The notes: generated by a model not told the origin, from the sequence alone. Numbered from the stretch's first letter, positions 46,470 through 55,981 are shown. The stretch: 64,000 nt of DNA from Janthinobacterium sp. J1-1 (GCF_030944405.1 NZ_CP132339.1:2604001-2668000), one strand, 5' to 3'. Program-made: numbers and translations.

Positions 46470-47828
46470 ATGATCACCAACAAACACACCTTGCTATGCC
46501 TGTCGGCGCTGGCCTTGTCCGCCTGCGGTGGCAGCAGTACCGAGTCGCTGCAGACGCTGGACGGCAAGGCGCCGCTGGTGATTGCCCATCGCGGCTTGCC
46601 GGGCCTGTACCCTGAACAAACCCGTCCGGCCTACGAGGCGGCGGCCGATGCCGGCGCCGATTCGCTGGAACTCGATGTGCACATGTCGAAGGACTGCGTG
46701 CTGGTGGCGCGCCATAATCCCTGGCTGAGCGACAACACCAATATCGGCACGGTCGCGCTGACCAATGCCCAGGTCGCCGCACGCAAACGCACGGTGCCGG
46801 GCCGCCTGGTCAATGTCGGCTATTCCCTGGCGACCTACGGCGGCCCGGCGCAATACCTGACCGACCTGACCGATCCGGCCAATCCGAAATCGGTACTGAA
46901 ATCGCTGATCGTCGATGGCGAAGATCATACGGGCGACTGGTCGATCAGCGACTTTACGGCGGCCGAACTGAAACAATGGATCGGTGGCACGACCTACGAC
47001 GCGCGCGAATCGCGTCCCAGTGAATTGAATGGCAAATATCCTGTGCTGACGATGCAGGAAGTGATCGATATCGCCAAGGCCAAGAGCGCATCGAGCGGCC
47101 GCACGATTTCGGTGTATCCGGAATCGAAAAACCCGGTATGGAACAATGCCCAGGCCATCGCCAACGGTTGCGGCAGCGGCAGCCATCCGTTCGAAGACGC
47201 GATCGTGAAGATCGTCAAGGACAATAACCTGAACAGCAAGACAGCGGCGATTTATATCCAGAGCTTCGATCCCGCCAGCCTGAAATACATGCGCGCTGCC
47301 GGTTTGACCAGCAAAATGGTGCAGCTGGTCGATGGCAATGACATCAACTACAAAACAGGTGAGATGATTTATCGCACCAACGATGTCTACAACTTCGTCG
47401 ATGGCCGTCCGTATAGCTGGACCCTGGCTGGCGACGGCCGCTTCTTCGGCGAGATGCTGACGCCGGCCGGGCTGGCCGAAATCAAGACCTACGCCGACGG
47501 TATCGGTCCCTGGAAGCCGCAAGTGATGGCCTTGACGATTTCACCGTTCAAGGCGACCAATGCCGATGGCACGCCGTACACCGGTTCGGCTGCAGATGTC
47601 AACAAGGCGACGCCAACGAGCCTGATCGCCGACGCGCACAAGGCCGGCCTGTTCGTCCACAGCTATACGTTCCGTAACGAGGCGAAATATCTGGCTGGCG
47701 TGTACAAAGGCGAGCCTGCACTGGAATTGCTGGGCTTTTTCCGCGCCGGTATCGATGGCGTTTTCAGCGATTTCAGCAATACGGCCGTGGTGACGCGTAA
47801 TGCTTATTTGAAAGAAACGGGACACTAA
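46470..47828 (+). CDS. glpQ: Glycerophosphodiester phosphodiesterase lipoprotein
   Basis: A 452-residue GDPD-family enzyme releasing sn-glycerol-3-phosphate from deacylated phospholipids. A lipobox LSAC lies at about residue 17, followed by the catalytic start VIAHRGLPGLYPEQTRPAYEAA (general-acid/base His and Arg) and DSLELDVHMSKDCVLVARHNPWL with the metal-binding Glu-Leu-Asp and second His. Near the end, IDGVFSDFSNTA closes the barrel. The ATG at 46470 is favoured because the lipoprotein signal starts there. Preceded by a candidate Pho box, it probably scavenges phosphate at the cell envelope. Confidence 0.9.
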   Translation: MITNKHTLLCLSALALSACGGSSTESLQTLDGKAPLVIAHRGLPGLYPEQTRPAYEAAADAGADSLELDVHMSKDCVLVARHNPWLSDNTNIGTVALTNAQVAARKRTVPGRLVNVGYSLATYGGPAQYLTDLTDPANPKSVLKSLIVDGEDHTGDWSISDFTAAELKQWIGGTTYDARESRPSELNGKYPVLTMQEVIDIAKAKSASSGRTISVYPESKNPVWNNAQAIANGCGSGSHPFEDAIVKIVKDNNLNSKTAAIYIQSFDPASLKYMRAAGLTSKMVQLVDGNDINYKTGEMIYRTNDVYNFVDGRPYSWTLAGDGRFFGEMLTPAGLAEIKTYADGIGPWKPQVMALTISPFKATNADGTPYTGSAADVNKATPTSLIADAHKAGLFVHSYTFRNEAKYLAGVYKGEPALELLGFFRAGIDGVFSDFSNTAVVTRNAYLKETGH

Positions 47829-47863
47829 GCACCGTGGCCGGCGCCGCCCGTCGTTGGTACTGC

Positions 47864-47956
47864 TTAGAACTCGCCCTTGCCGGTCGAGATCAGGTAAAAA
47901 CGGATGGCGGTGACGGCAACGGCCAGGGCGATCAGGGTGGTTTCGAGGATCATCAT
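47864..47956 (-). CDS. 30-residue membrane peptide
   Basis: A tiny open frame, MMILETTLIALAVAV... then TAIRFYLISTGKGEF and TAA. A hydrophobic helix of about 18 residues is followed by a charged tail, as in small single-span proteins of respiratory or stress complexes. AGGAA lies 9 bp before the ATG. It starts 34 bp after the stop of the 85-residue gene and likely shares its promoter. No family is recognised. Its conservation was not testable here, so the call rests on ribosome-binding site, composition and operon position. Confidence 0.55.
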   Translation of the reverse strand: MMILETTLIALAVAVTAIRFYLISTGKGEF

Positions 47957-47990
47957 AAGGTTCCTAAAGATATCAGTAATTGTTGGTGGA

Positions 47991-48248
47991 TCAGCCGCGC
48001 GAAGCCAAAAAGCGCAGTTCGCTGGCCAGATTCGGCATCAGCTGTTCGTAGCGTGCCGCTTCCGAGTTCAGCAGCGCGATATCGTGCTTGCTGGGGCGGG
48101 TGTAGCGTGGCTCTTCGCTGGCGGCGGCAGCCTGGACGTATGGTTTCGAGGCGAGCAGGGCGCCCAGGAAGGCGCGCGTGGCGCGGCCCAGGTTGCTGAA
48201 GTAACCGTCGTGGCTGTCGGTGCTGTAAGTGCTGGTCAATGTGGACAT
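47991..48248 (-). CDS. 85-residue protein of unknown function behind an FNR-type box
   Basis: Begins at 48248 with GGAGG close upstream, and a longer in-frame start at 48278 is rejected. The peptide (STLTSTYSTDSHDGYFSNLG...RATRAFLGALLAS, then ...SKHDIALLNSEAARYEQLMPNLASELRFLASRG) has one mildly hydrophobic stretch around residues 20-33 and a helical C-terminus. There is no signal peptide and no known domain. It is followed by the 30-residue membrane peptide. A perfect TTGAT-N4-ATCAA palindrome 140 bp upstream suggests control by oxygen limitation. Confidence 0.6.
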   Translation of the reverse strand: MSTLTSTYSTDSHDGYFSNLGRATRAFLGALLASKPYVQAAAASEEPRYTRPSKHDIALLNSEAARYEQLMPNLASELRFLASRG

Positions 48249-48552
48249 ATGTCCTCCATAAATGGTGTGTTGTTGCATTGCACAATAGCGCAGCCATGGT
48301 TATGCGTCCAATTTCAAATTCCAATTTCAGAAATTCAATATGTGAATAATAAGGGCGTAGCAGCCTGGCAACGCATGGAAAAGAATTTGTTGATCTGAAT
48401 CAATTCTGTTGCAGGCCGGGCGCTTGCGAAGAATGGTGATGACAGTTATGCGTTTGCGTGGGGATGACTGCGCCCTGTGCGCAGGCGCGCGGCGCTGGTG
48501 CGGTGCAGCATGAAAGAGGGGTGCGCCGCCGGGCGGCGGCGCGGGAGGGGGC
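48249..48552. other. Intergenic region between small-gene pair and hslO
   Basis: A stretch of 304 bp without a gene. It carries the leader and promoter of the minus-strand small genes, AT-rich from 48290 to 48410, with the FNR-type box inside it. The part from 48420 to 48552 is GC-rich. No additional coding signal or terminator was found. Confidence 0.6.
48390..48403 (-). promoter_or_regulatory. FNR/Anr-type box
   Basis: TTGATCTGAATCAA is an exact match to TTGAT-N4-ATCAA. A TATTCA/TATTAT -10-like element on the minus strand lies near 48343-48351, placing the box about 60 bp ahead of the inferred start, a class I activator position for the 48248 gene. Being palindromic, it has no inherent direction. 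Confidence 0.65.
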
Positions 48553-49533
48553 TTAATTGATGCTGGTCGCCGGCGGGATCAACACCTCGGCCGGTGCATC
48601 GGTCACAAACAGCTGCGCGCAATCGACCTTGTCGAAATCATAGTGCTGGCCGCAGAAGTCGCAGTTCACGCCCACGTGGCCGATTTCCGCCAGCGCGTCG
48701 TTGACTTCCTGTTCGCCCAGCATCTTGAGCATATTGCCCACTTTTTCGCGGGTGCAGGTGCAATGAAAACTCGGGTGCAGCGGATCGAACACGCGGATGG
48801 TTTCTTCCCAGAACAGGCGCTGCATCAGGGTGTCGATGTCGGTGGCCAGGATTTCTTCCTCTTTCAGGGTCGACGCCAGCATCACGGCGCGGTTCCAGGT
48901 GTCGAGGGCATCTTCTTCCGACACCGGCGTCGCTTCGGCCTTGCCGCCGTGGTGCGGCAGCTTTTGCAGCAGCAGGCCGCGCGAGGTGGTGTCGTCGGTG
49001 GCCAGCCACAGGCGCGTGTCGAGCTGTTCCGAGCGCAGCATGTAGTTTTCGATGACGGTCGCCATGTCGTCGCCGTCCAGCGGCACGATGCCCTGGTATG
49101 GCTGCTGGCCCGGCACCTTGTCGGCCGGATCGAGCGTGATGATGAAGCGGCCCTTGCCGTTGGCGTTCATCAGTTGCGGCACGGTGGCGCCGTCGACGAT
49201 CTCCGCATCCGGATCGAGCTTGGCCGTGGCGCGCAGGCGCAGGTCGGAGTCGCACTCGACCACCATCAGGCGTACCGGACCGTCGCCATGGATCTGCATG
49301 ATGATGGAGCCGTTGAATTTCAGGTTGGCCGACAGCAGGGCGGCCGCCGCCACCATTTCGCCCAGGACTTTTTTCACGGCCAGCGGGTAGGCGTGGCGCG
49401 ACACCACTTCCTGCCAGGTGTGCGAGACGTCGATGAACTGGCCGCGCACGGCGGCGTTATCGAAAATAAATTTTTGCAGCGTATCCTGGCCTGCGATGGG
49501 GGCGATGATCGCGCCGCTGGTGTCATTCGTCAT
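48553..49533 (-). CDS. hslO: Redox-regulated chaperone Hsp33
   Basis: A 326-residue Hsp33. The C-terminal redox switch is present: CTC (in FHCTCTREKVGNMLKMLG) and CDFCG, the CxC and CxxC pairs that bind zinc when reduced and form disulfides on oxidation, releasing chaperone activity. The N-terminal fold includes AAALLSANLKFNGSIIMQIHGDGPVRLMVVEC. It lies six bases after the gamma-carbonic anhydrase-like gene reads out, in the same direction, so the two are probably co-transcribed. It is complete. Confidence 0.96.
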   Translation of the reverse strand: MTNDTSGAIIAPIAGQDTLQKFIFDNAAVRGQFIDVSHTWQEVVSRHAYPLAVKKVLGEMVAAAALLSANLKFNGSIIMQIHGDGPVRLMVVECDSDLRLRATAKLDPDAEIVDGATVPQLMNANGKGRFIITLDPADKVPGQQPYQGIVPLDGDDMATVIENYMLRSEQLDTRLWLATDDTTSRGLLLQKLPHHGGKAEATPVSEEDALDTWNRAVMLASTLKEEEILATDIDTLMQRLFWEETIRVFDPLHPSFHCTCTREKVGNMLKMLGEQEVNDALAEIGHVGVNCDFCGQHYDFDKVDCAQLFVTDAPAEVLIPPATSIN

Positions 49534-49539
49534 GTGGTT

Positions 49540-50064
49540 TTATCCAATCTTCTTGAGTTGCGTATTAAATAGCTGGCCGCGCTGTACATAATTGAGAGCA
49601 TTGCCTTGCAGCCTGGTGATATCGTCCGCTGTCAGGGTGCGCACGGCCTTGGCCGGCGTGCCGATGATCAGCATATTGTCGGGAAATTCCTTGCCTTCGG
49701 TGATCAGCGCACCGGCACCGACCAGGCAGTTCCTGCCGATCTTCGCGCCATTGAGCACCACCGCCTGGATGCCGATCAGCGAGCCGTCGCCGATGGTGCA
49801 GCCGTGCAGCATGGCCTGGTGGCCGATGGTGACGTTCTGTCCCACGTCGAGCGGATAGCCGGGGTCGGTATGCAGCACGGCGCCTTCCTGTACATTGCTG
49901 TTGGCGCCGACCGTGATGCGTTCATTGTCGCCGCGCAAGGTGGCGCCAAACCACACCGAAGTGTTTTCATGCAAGGTGACCTTGCCGATCACATTGGCCG
50001 TGTCGGCAACAAACGCGGAAGCATCAATCTGTGGCGCCTCGGCGCCCAATTGGTAGAGTGTCAT
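49540..50064 (-). CDS. Gamma-carbonic anhydrase-like hexapeptide-repeat protein
   Basis: A 174-residue left-handed beta-helix protein (YrdA/PaaY type). It has FVADTANVIGKVTLHENTSVWFGATLRGDNERITVG with the Arg and Asp typical of gamma-CA, then NVTIGHQAMLHGCTIGDG with metal-binding His residues. The start at 50064 is preferred to a longer frame from 50142. Metal-dependent CO2 hydration is possible, but many homologues lack measurable activity, so the function stays open. Confidence 0.9.
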   Translation of the reverse strand: MTLYQLGAEAPQIDASAFVADTANVIGKVTLHENTSVWFGATLRGDNERITVGANSNVQEGAVLHTDPGYPLDVGQNVTIGHQAMLHGCTIGDGSLIGIQAVVLNGAKIGRNCLVGAGALITEGKEFPDNMLIIGTPAKAVRTLTADDITRLQGNALNYVQRGQLFNTQLKKIG

Positions 50065-50242
50065 GTTTAGCCTGAGGCAGTGGTGGAAAGGCCGGGATAG
50101 CGCTATTTTACGCTGTTGCAAGACAAGCCAGAACGGCGGCAAGCGATCCGGTATAATTAAAGAACGGTCGTACTTTTATGGCGGTACATTACTTCAGACA
50201 CAGCATGTGGCGACGCCTGCGCCACTTTCAAGGTAGCTACTC

Positions 50243-51124
50243 ATGAAACTTTCTCGTTCCGAATTCATCAATATCCGTGGTGCGCGCGTCCATGTGCGCC
50301 ACTGGGGCCGCGACGACGCGCCCATCCTGTTCATGGTGCATGGCTGGATGGACGTGGCCGCCTCGTTCCAGTTCGTGGTCGATGAGCTGGCAGGCGACTG
50401 GCATGTGATCGCGCCCGACTGGCGCGGCTTCGGCCAGAGCGACTACACGCAGTCCGATACCTACTGGTTCCCCGACTACCTGGCCGACCTCGACGCCATG
50501 CTGCTGCATTACTCGCCCGAGGCGCCGGTGCACCTGCTGGGCCACAGCATGGGCGCCAATGTGGCGGGCCTGTATGCGGGCGTGCGGCCCGAGCGCATCG
50601 CCAGCTTCATCAACCTGGAAGGCTTCGGCATGATGGCGACCCGGCCCGAGCAGGCGCCTGGCCGCTATGCCAAATGGCTCGATGAATTGCGCGAGCCGCC
50701 GCTGATGCGCAGCTATCCAAGCCAGAAAGCCGTGGCCGAGCGCTTGCAAAAGACCAATCCGCGCTTGAATGATGAACGTGCGGCGTTTCTGGCCGAACAC
50801 TGGTCGGTGCAGAATGAGGCGGGCGAGTGGGACATCATGGGCGATCCACGCCACAAGCGCGTCAATCCGATGCTGTACCAGGTCGAGGAAGTGATGGCCT
50901 GCTGGCGCCGCATCACGGCGCCGGTGCTGTGGGTCGAGGCAGACGACACCAATATGTGGCAATGGATGGGGCCGAAAGAAGAGGCGCGCATCGAAATCGA
51001 CCGCCGCCTGGGTTTTTTGAAAGACGTGCGCTGCAAGCTGATGGAGGACGCCGGCCATATGCTGCACCACGATCAGCCACGGGCGCTGGCGCGCATGGTG
51101 GAAGAGTTCCTCGCCGGAATATGA
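50243..51124 (+). CDS. Alpha/beta hydrolase
   Basis: A 293-residue alpha/beta-hydrolase fold protein. Oxyanion-hole segment FMVHGWMDVAASF, Asp-rich DWRGFGQSD, nucleophile elbow GHSMGANVAGLYAG, and a C-terminal His in EDAGHMLHHDQP complete the triad with an Asp near WVEADDTNM. There is no signal peptide, so it acts in the cytoplasm. The substrate is unknown. A TATAAT lies at 50152-50157. It precedes the PHP gene by 80 bp. Confidence 0.88.
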   Translation: MKLSRSEFINIRGARVHVRHWGRDDAPILFMVHGWMDVAASFQFVVDELAGDWHVIAPDWRGFGQSDYTQSDTYWFPDYLADLDAMLLHYSPEAPVHLLGHSMGANVAGLYAGVRPERIASFINLEGFGMMATRPEQAPGRYAKWLDELREPPLMRSYPSQKAVAERLQKTNPRLNDERAAFLAEHWSVQNEAGEWDIMGDPRHKRVNPMLYQVEEVMACWRRITAPVLWVEADDTNMWQWMGPKEEARIEIDRRLGFLKDVRCKLMEDAGHMLHHDQPRALARMVEEFLAGI

Positions 51125-51204
51125 TGTGAACGCTGCCATGCCCTGGCAGGCAGCGTACAATAAAAACTTCCTCCATTTACAGCCTTGCACGGTATTGTTT
51201 CCCC

Positions 51205-52038
51205 ATGCTTAAAGTCGACCTGCATTGCCATTCGAACATCTCCGACGGCGTCCTCGCACCGGCCGCCGTGGCCGCGCATGCACGCAAGGCCGGCGTCGAC
51301 GTTTGGGCGCTGACCGATCACGACGAGGTGTCCGGCATTGCCGAGGCGCGCGCCGCGGCGCTGCAGCAGGGTATGCAGTTTGTTGCTGGCGTGGAAATTT
51401 CGATTACCTGGGCCGGCCAGACCGTGCATATCGTCGGGCTGCAGGTCGATGAAAACCATCCCGGCCTGGTCAACGGCCTGAACCAGACACGCTCGGGGCG
51501 CGACGCGCGCGGGCGCGAGATCGCCCGCCAGCTGGACCTGGCCGGCGTCCCCGGCGCCTATGAAGGCGCGCTGAAATTCGTCGGCAATCCCGACCTGATG
51601 TCGCGCACCCATTTTGCCCGTTACATTGTCGAAACGGGCAAGTGCGCGAATATTCCCGAGGTGTTCAAGAAATACCTGTCCGAAGGCAAGCCCGGTTACG
51701 TCGAGCATCGCTGGGCCACCCTGGCCGAGGCGGTCGGCTGGATACGCGGCGCCGGCGGCGTGGCCGTGATTGCCCATCCTGGCCGCTACCGCTTCAGCGA
51801 CATGGCACAGGGCGTGCTGTTTGATGAATTCAAGCAATTGGGTGGCGTGGCCATCGAAGTGGTGACCGGCAGCCATAGCCCGGACCAGTATCCGGAATAT
51901 GCGCGGCTGGCCAACGACTACGGCTTTCTGGCCTCGCGCGGCACCGATTTCCATGCGCCGGGCGAGTCGCGCGTGGATTTTGCGCTGCTGCCGCCTCTGC
52001 CGGCGAACGTCAAGCCGATCTGGCACGACTGGTTTTAA
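51205..52038 (+). CDS. PHP-domain phosphoesterase (RNase AM / YciV type)
   Basis: A 277-residue PHP protein. The metal-binding motifs are visible: VDLHCHSNISDG, DHDE, GVEIS, IAHPGRYRFS and GTDFHAPG. Close relatives act as 3',5'-nucleoside bisphosphate phosphatases or 5'-3' RNases trimming rRNA ends (YciV/RNase AM). All expected ligands are kept, so an active trinuclear metal enzyme is likely. The gene is complete and housekeeping in character. Confidence 0.88.
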   Translation: MLKVDLHCHSNISDGVLAPAAVAAHARKAGVDVWALTDHDEVSGIAEARAAALQQGMQFVAGVEISITWAGQTVHIVGLQVDENHPGLVNGLNQTRSGRDARGREIARQLDLAGVPGAYEGALKFVGNPDLMSRTHFARYIVETGKCANIPEVFKKYLSEGKPGYVEHRWATLAEAVGWIRGAGGVAVIAHPGRYRFSDMAQGVLFDEFKQLGGVAIEVVTGSHSPDQYPEYARLANDYGFLASRGTDFHAPGESRVDFALLPPLPANVKPIWHDWF

Positions 52039-52125
52039 GTCGGGGCTAAGCCCGCTCTGGCAAGCTTGATAACAGTCATATTGCCCTTATTTTATTGTTA
52101 TCGCATTCCTGCTGGAGCCATCGCC

Positions 52126-53007
52126 ATGAAACGTATCGTCCTGTTTATTGTCACCAACTTGGCTGTGATGCTGGTGTTGTCGCTTGTCCTGAGTTTGCTG
52201 GGCGTCGGCAATCCCGCGCGCGGCAGCACCCTGAACCTGGGCAGCCTGATGGTGTTCTCGCTGGTGGTCGGTTTCACGGGTTCCATCATTTCCCTGTTGA
52301 TCAGCAAACCGATGGCCAAGTGGAGCACCGGCGCGCGCGTGATCGACAACCCCACGTCGTCAACCGAGCTGTGGCTGGTCGGTACGGTGCGCACGCTGTC
52401 CGAGCGGGCCGGTATCGGCATGCCTGACGTCGCCATCTACGAGGGCGACGCCAATGCGTTTGCCACCGGCGCGTTCAAGAACTCGGCGCTGGTGGCGGTA
52501 TCCACCGGTTTGCTGGAAAGCATGAACCGCGATGAGGTCGAAGCCGTGCTGGGCCATGAGATCGCCCACGTCGCCAATGGCGACATGGTGACCCTGACCC
52601 TGATCCAGGGCGTGGTCAATACCTTCGTGGTGTTCCTGGCACGGGTGGTGGGTTTCTTTGTCGATAATATGCTGCAGAAAAACAATAACCGTGAAGGCGG
52701 ACGCGGCATCGGTTATTTCGTCACCGTGATGGTGTGCGAGGTGCTGTTCGGCCTGCTGGCCTCGATCATCGTCGCCTGGTTTTCGCGCCAGCGCGAGTTC
52801 CGCGCCGACGCCGGTTCGGCCAAGCTGTTGGGCAGCCCGACGCCGATGATGCATGCGCTGGCGCGCCTCGGCGGCGTGGCGCCGGGCGAGCTGCCGCAGT
52901 CGATGCAGGCGCTGGGCATCAATGGCAAGGGCGGCTGGGGCGCCCTGTTCGCCACCCATCCGCCGCTGGAGGAACGCATCGCCGCGCTGCGCGGCGTACA
53001 ATCATGA
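52126..53007 (+). CDS. htpX: Membrane zinc metalloprotease HtpX
   Basis: A 293-residue M48-family protease for membrane-protein quality control. It has N-terminal spans ([23 protein letters not shown] and [20 protein letters not shown]), [22 protein letters not shown], catalytic HEIAH, and a later [11 protein letters not shown] with the third zinc ligand. The ATG at 52126 is chosen since it begins the first span with GGAG upstream. The YciO/Sua5-like gene follows by 38 bp. Confidence 0.95.
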   Translation: MKRIVLFIVTNLAVMLVLSLVLSLLGVGNPARGSTLNLGSLMVFSLVVGFTGSIISLLISKPMAKWSTGARVIDNPTSSTELWLVGTVRTLSERAGIGMPDVAIYEGDANAFATGAFKNSALVAVSTGLLESMNRDEVEAVLGHEIAHVANGDMVTLTLIQGVVNTFVVFLARVVGFFVDNMLQKNNNREGGRGIGYFVTVMVCEVLFGLLASIIVAWFSRQREFRADAGSAKLLGSPTPMMHALARLGGVAPGELPQSMQALGINGKGGWGALFATHPPLEERIAALRGVQS

Positions 53008-53045
53008 CACATCAATAAAAAACTGGTCCGCCAGTCAGTGAACCC

Positions 53046-53669
53046 ATGAGTCAATTTTTCCAGATTCACCCTGACAATCCGCAATTGCGCCTGATCAAGC
53101 AGGCCGCCCACATCATCCAGTCCGGCGGCGTGGTGGCCTTGCCCACCGATTCCTGCTACGCGCTGGTCTGCCAGCTCGACGACAAGGGCGCCGTCGAGCG
53201 CCTGCGCCGCATCCGCGGCATCGATGAAAAGCATCATCTGACCCTGCTGTGCCGCGACTTGAGCGAGCTGGGCGTATACGCCCGCGTCGACAACCGCCAG
53301 TTCCGCCTGCTCAAGGCGGCCACCCCGGGCGCCTATACCTTTATCCTGGAAGCGACCAAGGAAGTGCCGCGCCGCCTGAGCCACCCGTCGCGCAAGACCA
53401 TCGGCCTGCGCGTGCCCGAGCACCGCATCGTGCAATGCCTGCTGGAAGAACTGGGCCAGCCGCTGTTGGGTACGACCTTGACCCTGCCGGGAGATGAAGA
53501 CAGCCTGACCGACGCCGACACCATCCGCGAGCGCCTGGAAAAGCTGGTCGACCTGATCGTCGATGGCGGCGTCTGTGCGCACGGCCCCACCACCGTGATC
53601 GACCTGACCGGCGCCGAGCCCGAAGTGGTGCGCGTGGGACGTGGCGACCCGGCCGCGCTGGGCCTGTAG
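53046..53669 (+). CDS. YciO/Sua5/YrdC-family protein (threonylcarbamoyl-AMP synthase-like)
   Basis: A 207-residue protein with a YrdC fold: LIKQAAHIIQSGGVVALPTDSCYALVC, KHHLTLLCRDL, ATPGAYTFILEATKEVPRRL and GLRVPEHRIV. Members either make threonylcarbamoyl-AMP for tRNA t6A37 or, as YciO, have weak or different activity. It lacks the C-terminal Sua5 domain. The YciO branch is more likely from the SRHP-like R-R-I-R-G-I-D-E-K-H-H segment. Confidence 0.88.
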   Translation: MSQFFQIHPDNPQLRLIKQAAHIIQSGGVVALPTDSCYALVCQLDDKGAVERLRRIRGIDEKHHLTLLCRDLSELGVYARVDNRQFRLLKAATPGAYTFILEATKEVPRRLSHPSRKTIGLRVPEHRIVQCLLEELGQPLLGTTLTLPGDEDSLTDADTIRERLEKLVDLIVDGGVCAHGPTTVIDLTGAEPEVVRVGRGDPAALGL

Positions 53670-53739
53670 GCAGGGGCTTTACCTCCCTTTAATGGCGGCA
53701 TAAGAAAGTGGCAAGGGCGGCTCTGGTAGAATCGCGGTC

Positions 53740-54417
53740 ATGAGCGATTTCAACACGATAGTCCAAACCGTCGCGGTGTACCTGGTACCCGTTCTTTTTG
53801 CCATCTCCCTGCATGAAGCGTCGCACGGCTATGCCGCCCGCTATTTTGGCGACCCGACCGCCGCCAACCAAGGCCGGCTGAGCCTGAACCCGATCCGCCA
53901 TATCGATCCGTTCGGCACGGTGCTCCTGCCGCTGCTGTTGTATTTCACGATACAAGTGCCGTTCGGCTATGCCAAGCCGGTGCCGGTCGATTTCAGCCGC
54001 CTGCGCAACCCGAAGAAACAGATGGCCTGGGTGGCGTTTGCCGGGCCCGGCTCGAACTTCGTGATGGGCTTTGCCTGGATGATCGCCCTTGTCGTGCTGA
54101 GCGTGCTGCCGCCGACCGAGATCGGGGCGTTCCTGCGCAAGATGGCCGGCGCCGGCGTCAGCGTCAACGCGGCCATGTTCGTGTTTAACATGATCCCCGT
54201 GCCGCCGCTCGATGGCGGGCGCATCATGACCGGCATCCTGCCGATGTCGCTGGCGCGCCCTTACGCCAGCATCGAGCGCTATGGCATGTATGTGTTCGGC
54301 GCGCTGGTGCTGCTGATGTATCTGGGCGTGCTGAACGGCGTGCTGCTGGCCGCGATCAAATTTGTCATCGGCATTTTCGTCATGCTGGTGTCGCCGCTGA
54401 CCGCCATGCTGACCTGA
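53740..54417 (+). CDS. Site-2 protease-like membrane metallopeptidase (M50)
   Basis: A 225-residue multi-span protein. Zinc motif HEASH near residue 25 and NMIPVPPLDGGRI near 148 provide the two His, Glu and Asp residues of M50 intramembrane proteases. FAGPGSNFVMGFAW is the conserved GP loop. There is no PDZ domain, as in the short YwhC-like group. The substrate is unknown. The methyltransferase gene follows by 16 bp. Confidence 0.9.
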   Translation: MSDFNTIVQTVAVYLVPVLFAISLHEASHGYAARYFGDPTAANQGRLSLNPIRHIDPFGTVLLPLLLYFTIQVPFGYAKPVPVDFSRLRNPKKQMAWVAFAGPGSNFVMGFAWMIALVVLSVLPPTEIGAFLRKMAGAGVSVNAAMFVFNMIPVPPLDGGRIMTGILPMSLARPYASIERYGMYVFGALVLLMYLGVLNGVLLAAIKFVIGIFVMLVSPLTAMLT

Positions 54418-54433
54418 GCCGCCACCACAACCG

Positions 54434-55018
54434 ATGGATATTTCGATGCAAGCAACTGAACAACACAAGAATGCCGAGACCATCTCCGGCTGGGTGCGGC
54501 GCTGGGCGCCGCTGCTGCCGGGCGGCGAAGTGCTGGACCTGGCTTGCGGCAGCGGCCGCCATGCGCGCCACCTGGTCAGCCTCGGCCACCCGGTAATCGC
54601 GCTCGACCATGATCCGGAAATGCTGGAAAAAGCGGCCGGACCGGGCGTCACCACCTCGCTGGTGGACCTGGAGGCGCCTGGCGCCGCGTGGCCCTTCGCG
54701 GCCGGCCGCTTTGCCGGCATCGTCGTCACCAACTACCTGCACCGTCCGCTGTTTGACGCGATGATCGCCAGCCTGGCGCCCGATGGCCTGCTGCTGTACG
54801 AAACCTTTGCCGAAGGCAATGAAGAGTTTGGCAAACCGTCGAACCCCAACTTCCTGCTGCAGGAAGGCGAGCTGCTGGCGTTGGCCTTGCAGCAAGGCTT
54901 GCGCGTGGTGGCGTTTGAAGAAGGCCGCGTGGAGCAGCCGAAAGCTGCTTTGGTGCAACGAATTTGCGCCGTACGGCCGGATTTTCCACGGCTGGCGGCT
55001 TTGTTGCCAGCGTTTTGA
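54434..55018 (+). CDS. Class I SAM-dependent methyltransferase
   Basis: A 194-residue small methyltransferase of the TehB/UbiG-like type. Motif I VLDLACGSGRHARHL and the acidic ALDHDPEMLEKA bind SAM, and FAGIVVTNYLHRPLF follows as motif II/IV. A second ATG at 54446 is a possible start. The acceptor is unknown. No partner gene indicates the pathway. Confidence 0.88.
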   Translation: MDISMQATEQHKNAETISGWVRRWAPLLPGGEVLDLACGSGRHARHLVSLGHPVIALDHDPEMLEKAAGPGVTTSLVDLEAPGAAWPFAAGRFAGIVVTNYLHRPLFDAMIASLAPDGLLLYETFAEGNEEFGKPSNPNFLLQEGELLALALQQGLRVVAFEEGRVEQPKAALVQRICAVRPDFPRLAALLPAF

Positions 55019-55102
55019 GCGGCATTCCTCTCGTAGAATGCACCACAGGCGCGGGCTATCCGCTACAATCGTTGTTTTATTTATCGGCGCTATAAACTTA
55101 CT

Positions 55103-55981
55103 ATGATCAAGGGCAGCATTGTAGCAATCGTCACCCCGATGCACGCGGACGGCAGTCTGGACATTCCAGGTCTGCGCAAGCTGATCGACTGGCATATTGC
55201 CGAGGGTACAGACAGCATCGTGATCGTCGGCACGACCGGCGAATCGGCAACCGTCAGCGTGGAAGAGCATTGCGAGCTGATCAAGCTGACCGTCGAGCAC
55301 GCCAATGGACGCATTCCTGTCATCGCCGGCGCTGGCGGCAACTCCACGGCGGAAGCCATCAAGCTGACGCGTTACGCGAAAGATGCGGGTGCCGATGCTG
55401 TGTTGCAAGTTGTGCCTTACTACAACCGTCCTACCCAGGAAGGCATGTATCAGCACTTCAAGGCCATCGCCGAAGCCGTCGATATTCCCGTGATCCTGTA
55501 CAACGTGCCGGGCCGCACCGTGGCCGACATGAGCAACGAGACCATCGTGCGCCTGGCCGCGATCGCCAACATCGTCGGCGTGAAAGATGCAACCGGCAAT
55601 CTCGGCCGTGGCATCGACCTGCTGCGCCTGGTGCCCGCCGATTTCGCCGTCTACTCGGGCGATGATCCGACCGCCATGGCGCTGATGCTGTGCGGCGGCC
55701 ACGGCAATATTTCCGTGACGGCCAACGTTGCCCCGCGCGCCATGCACGAGCTGTGCGTTGCCGCCATGGCCGGTGACCGCGCCACGGCGATCGCCATCAA
55801 TAACAAGGTCTTCCCCCTGCATCAGAAATTGTTTGTCGAACCGAATCCGGTGCCCGTCAAATGGGCGCTGGCGGAAATGGGCCTGATGCCTGCCGGCATA
55901 CGCTTGCCGCTGGTGCCACTGGCCGATCAGTACCATGCCACCGTGCGCGATGCCTTGCGCGACGCTGGCGTCTTATCCTGA
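55103..55981 (+). CDS. dapA: 4-hydroxy-tetrahydrodipicolinate synthase
   Basis: A 292-residue DapA, condensing pyruvate with aspartate semialdehyde in lysine and diaminopimelate synthesis. [23 protein letters not shown] with the proton-relay Tyr, YNVPGRT, and the Schiff-base Lys in GVKDATGN are all present. The TIM-barrel length is typical. It precedes bamC, a common pair in betaproteobacteria and gammaproteobacteria. A TACAAT at 55064-55069 may be its -10. Confidence 0.97.
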   Translation: MIKGSIVAIVTPMHADGSLDIPGLRKLIDWHIAEGTDSIVIVGTTGESATVSVEEHCELIKLTVEHANGRIPVIAGAGGNSTAEAIKLTRYAKDAGADAVLQVVPYYNRPTQEGMYQHFKAIAEAVDIPVILYNVPGRTVADMSNETIVRLAAIANIVGVKDATGNLGRGIDLLRLVPADFAVYSGDDPTAMALMLCGGHGNISVTANVAPRAMHELCVAAMAGDRATAIAINNKVFPLHQKLFVEPNPVPVKWALAEMGLMPAGIRLPLVPLADQYHATVRDALRDAGVLS

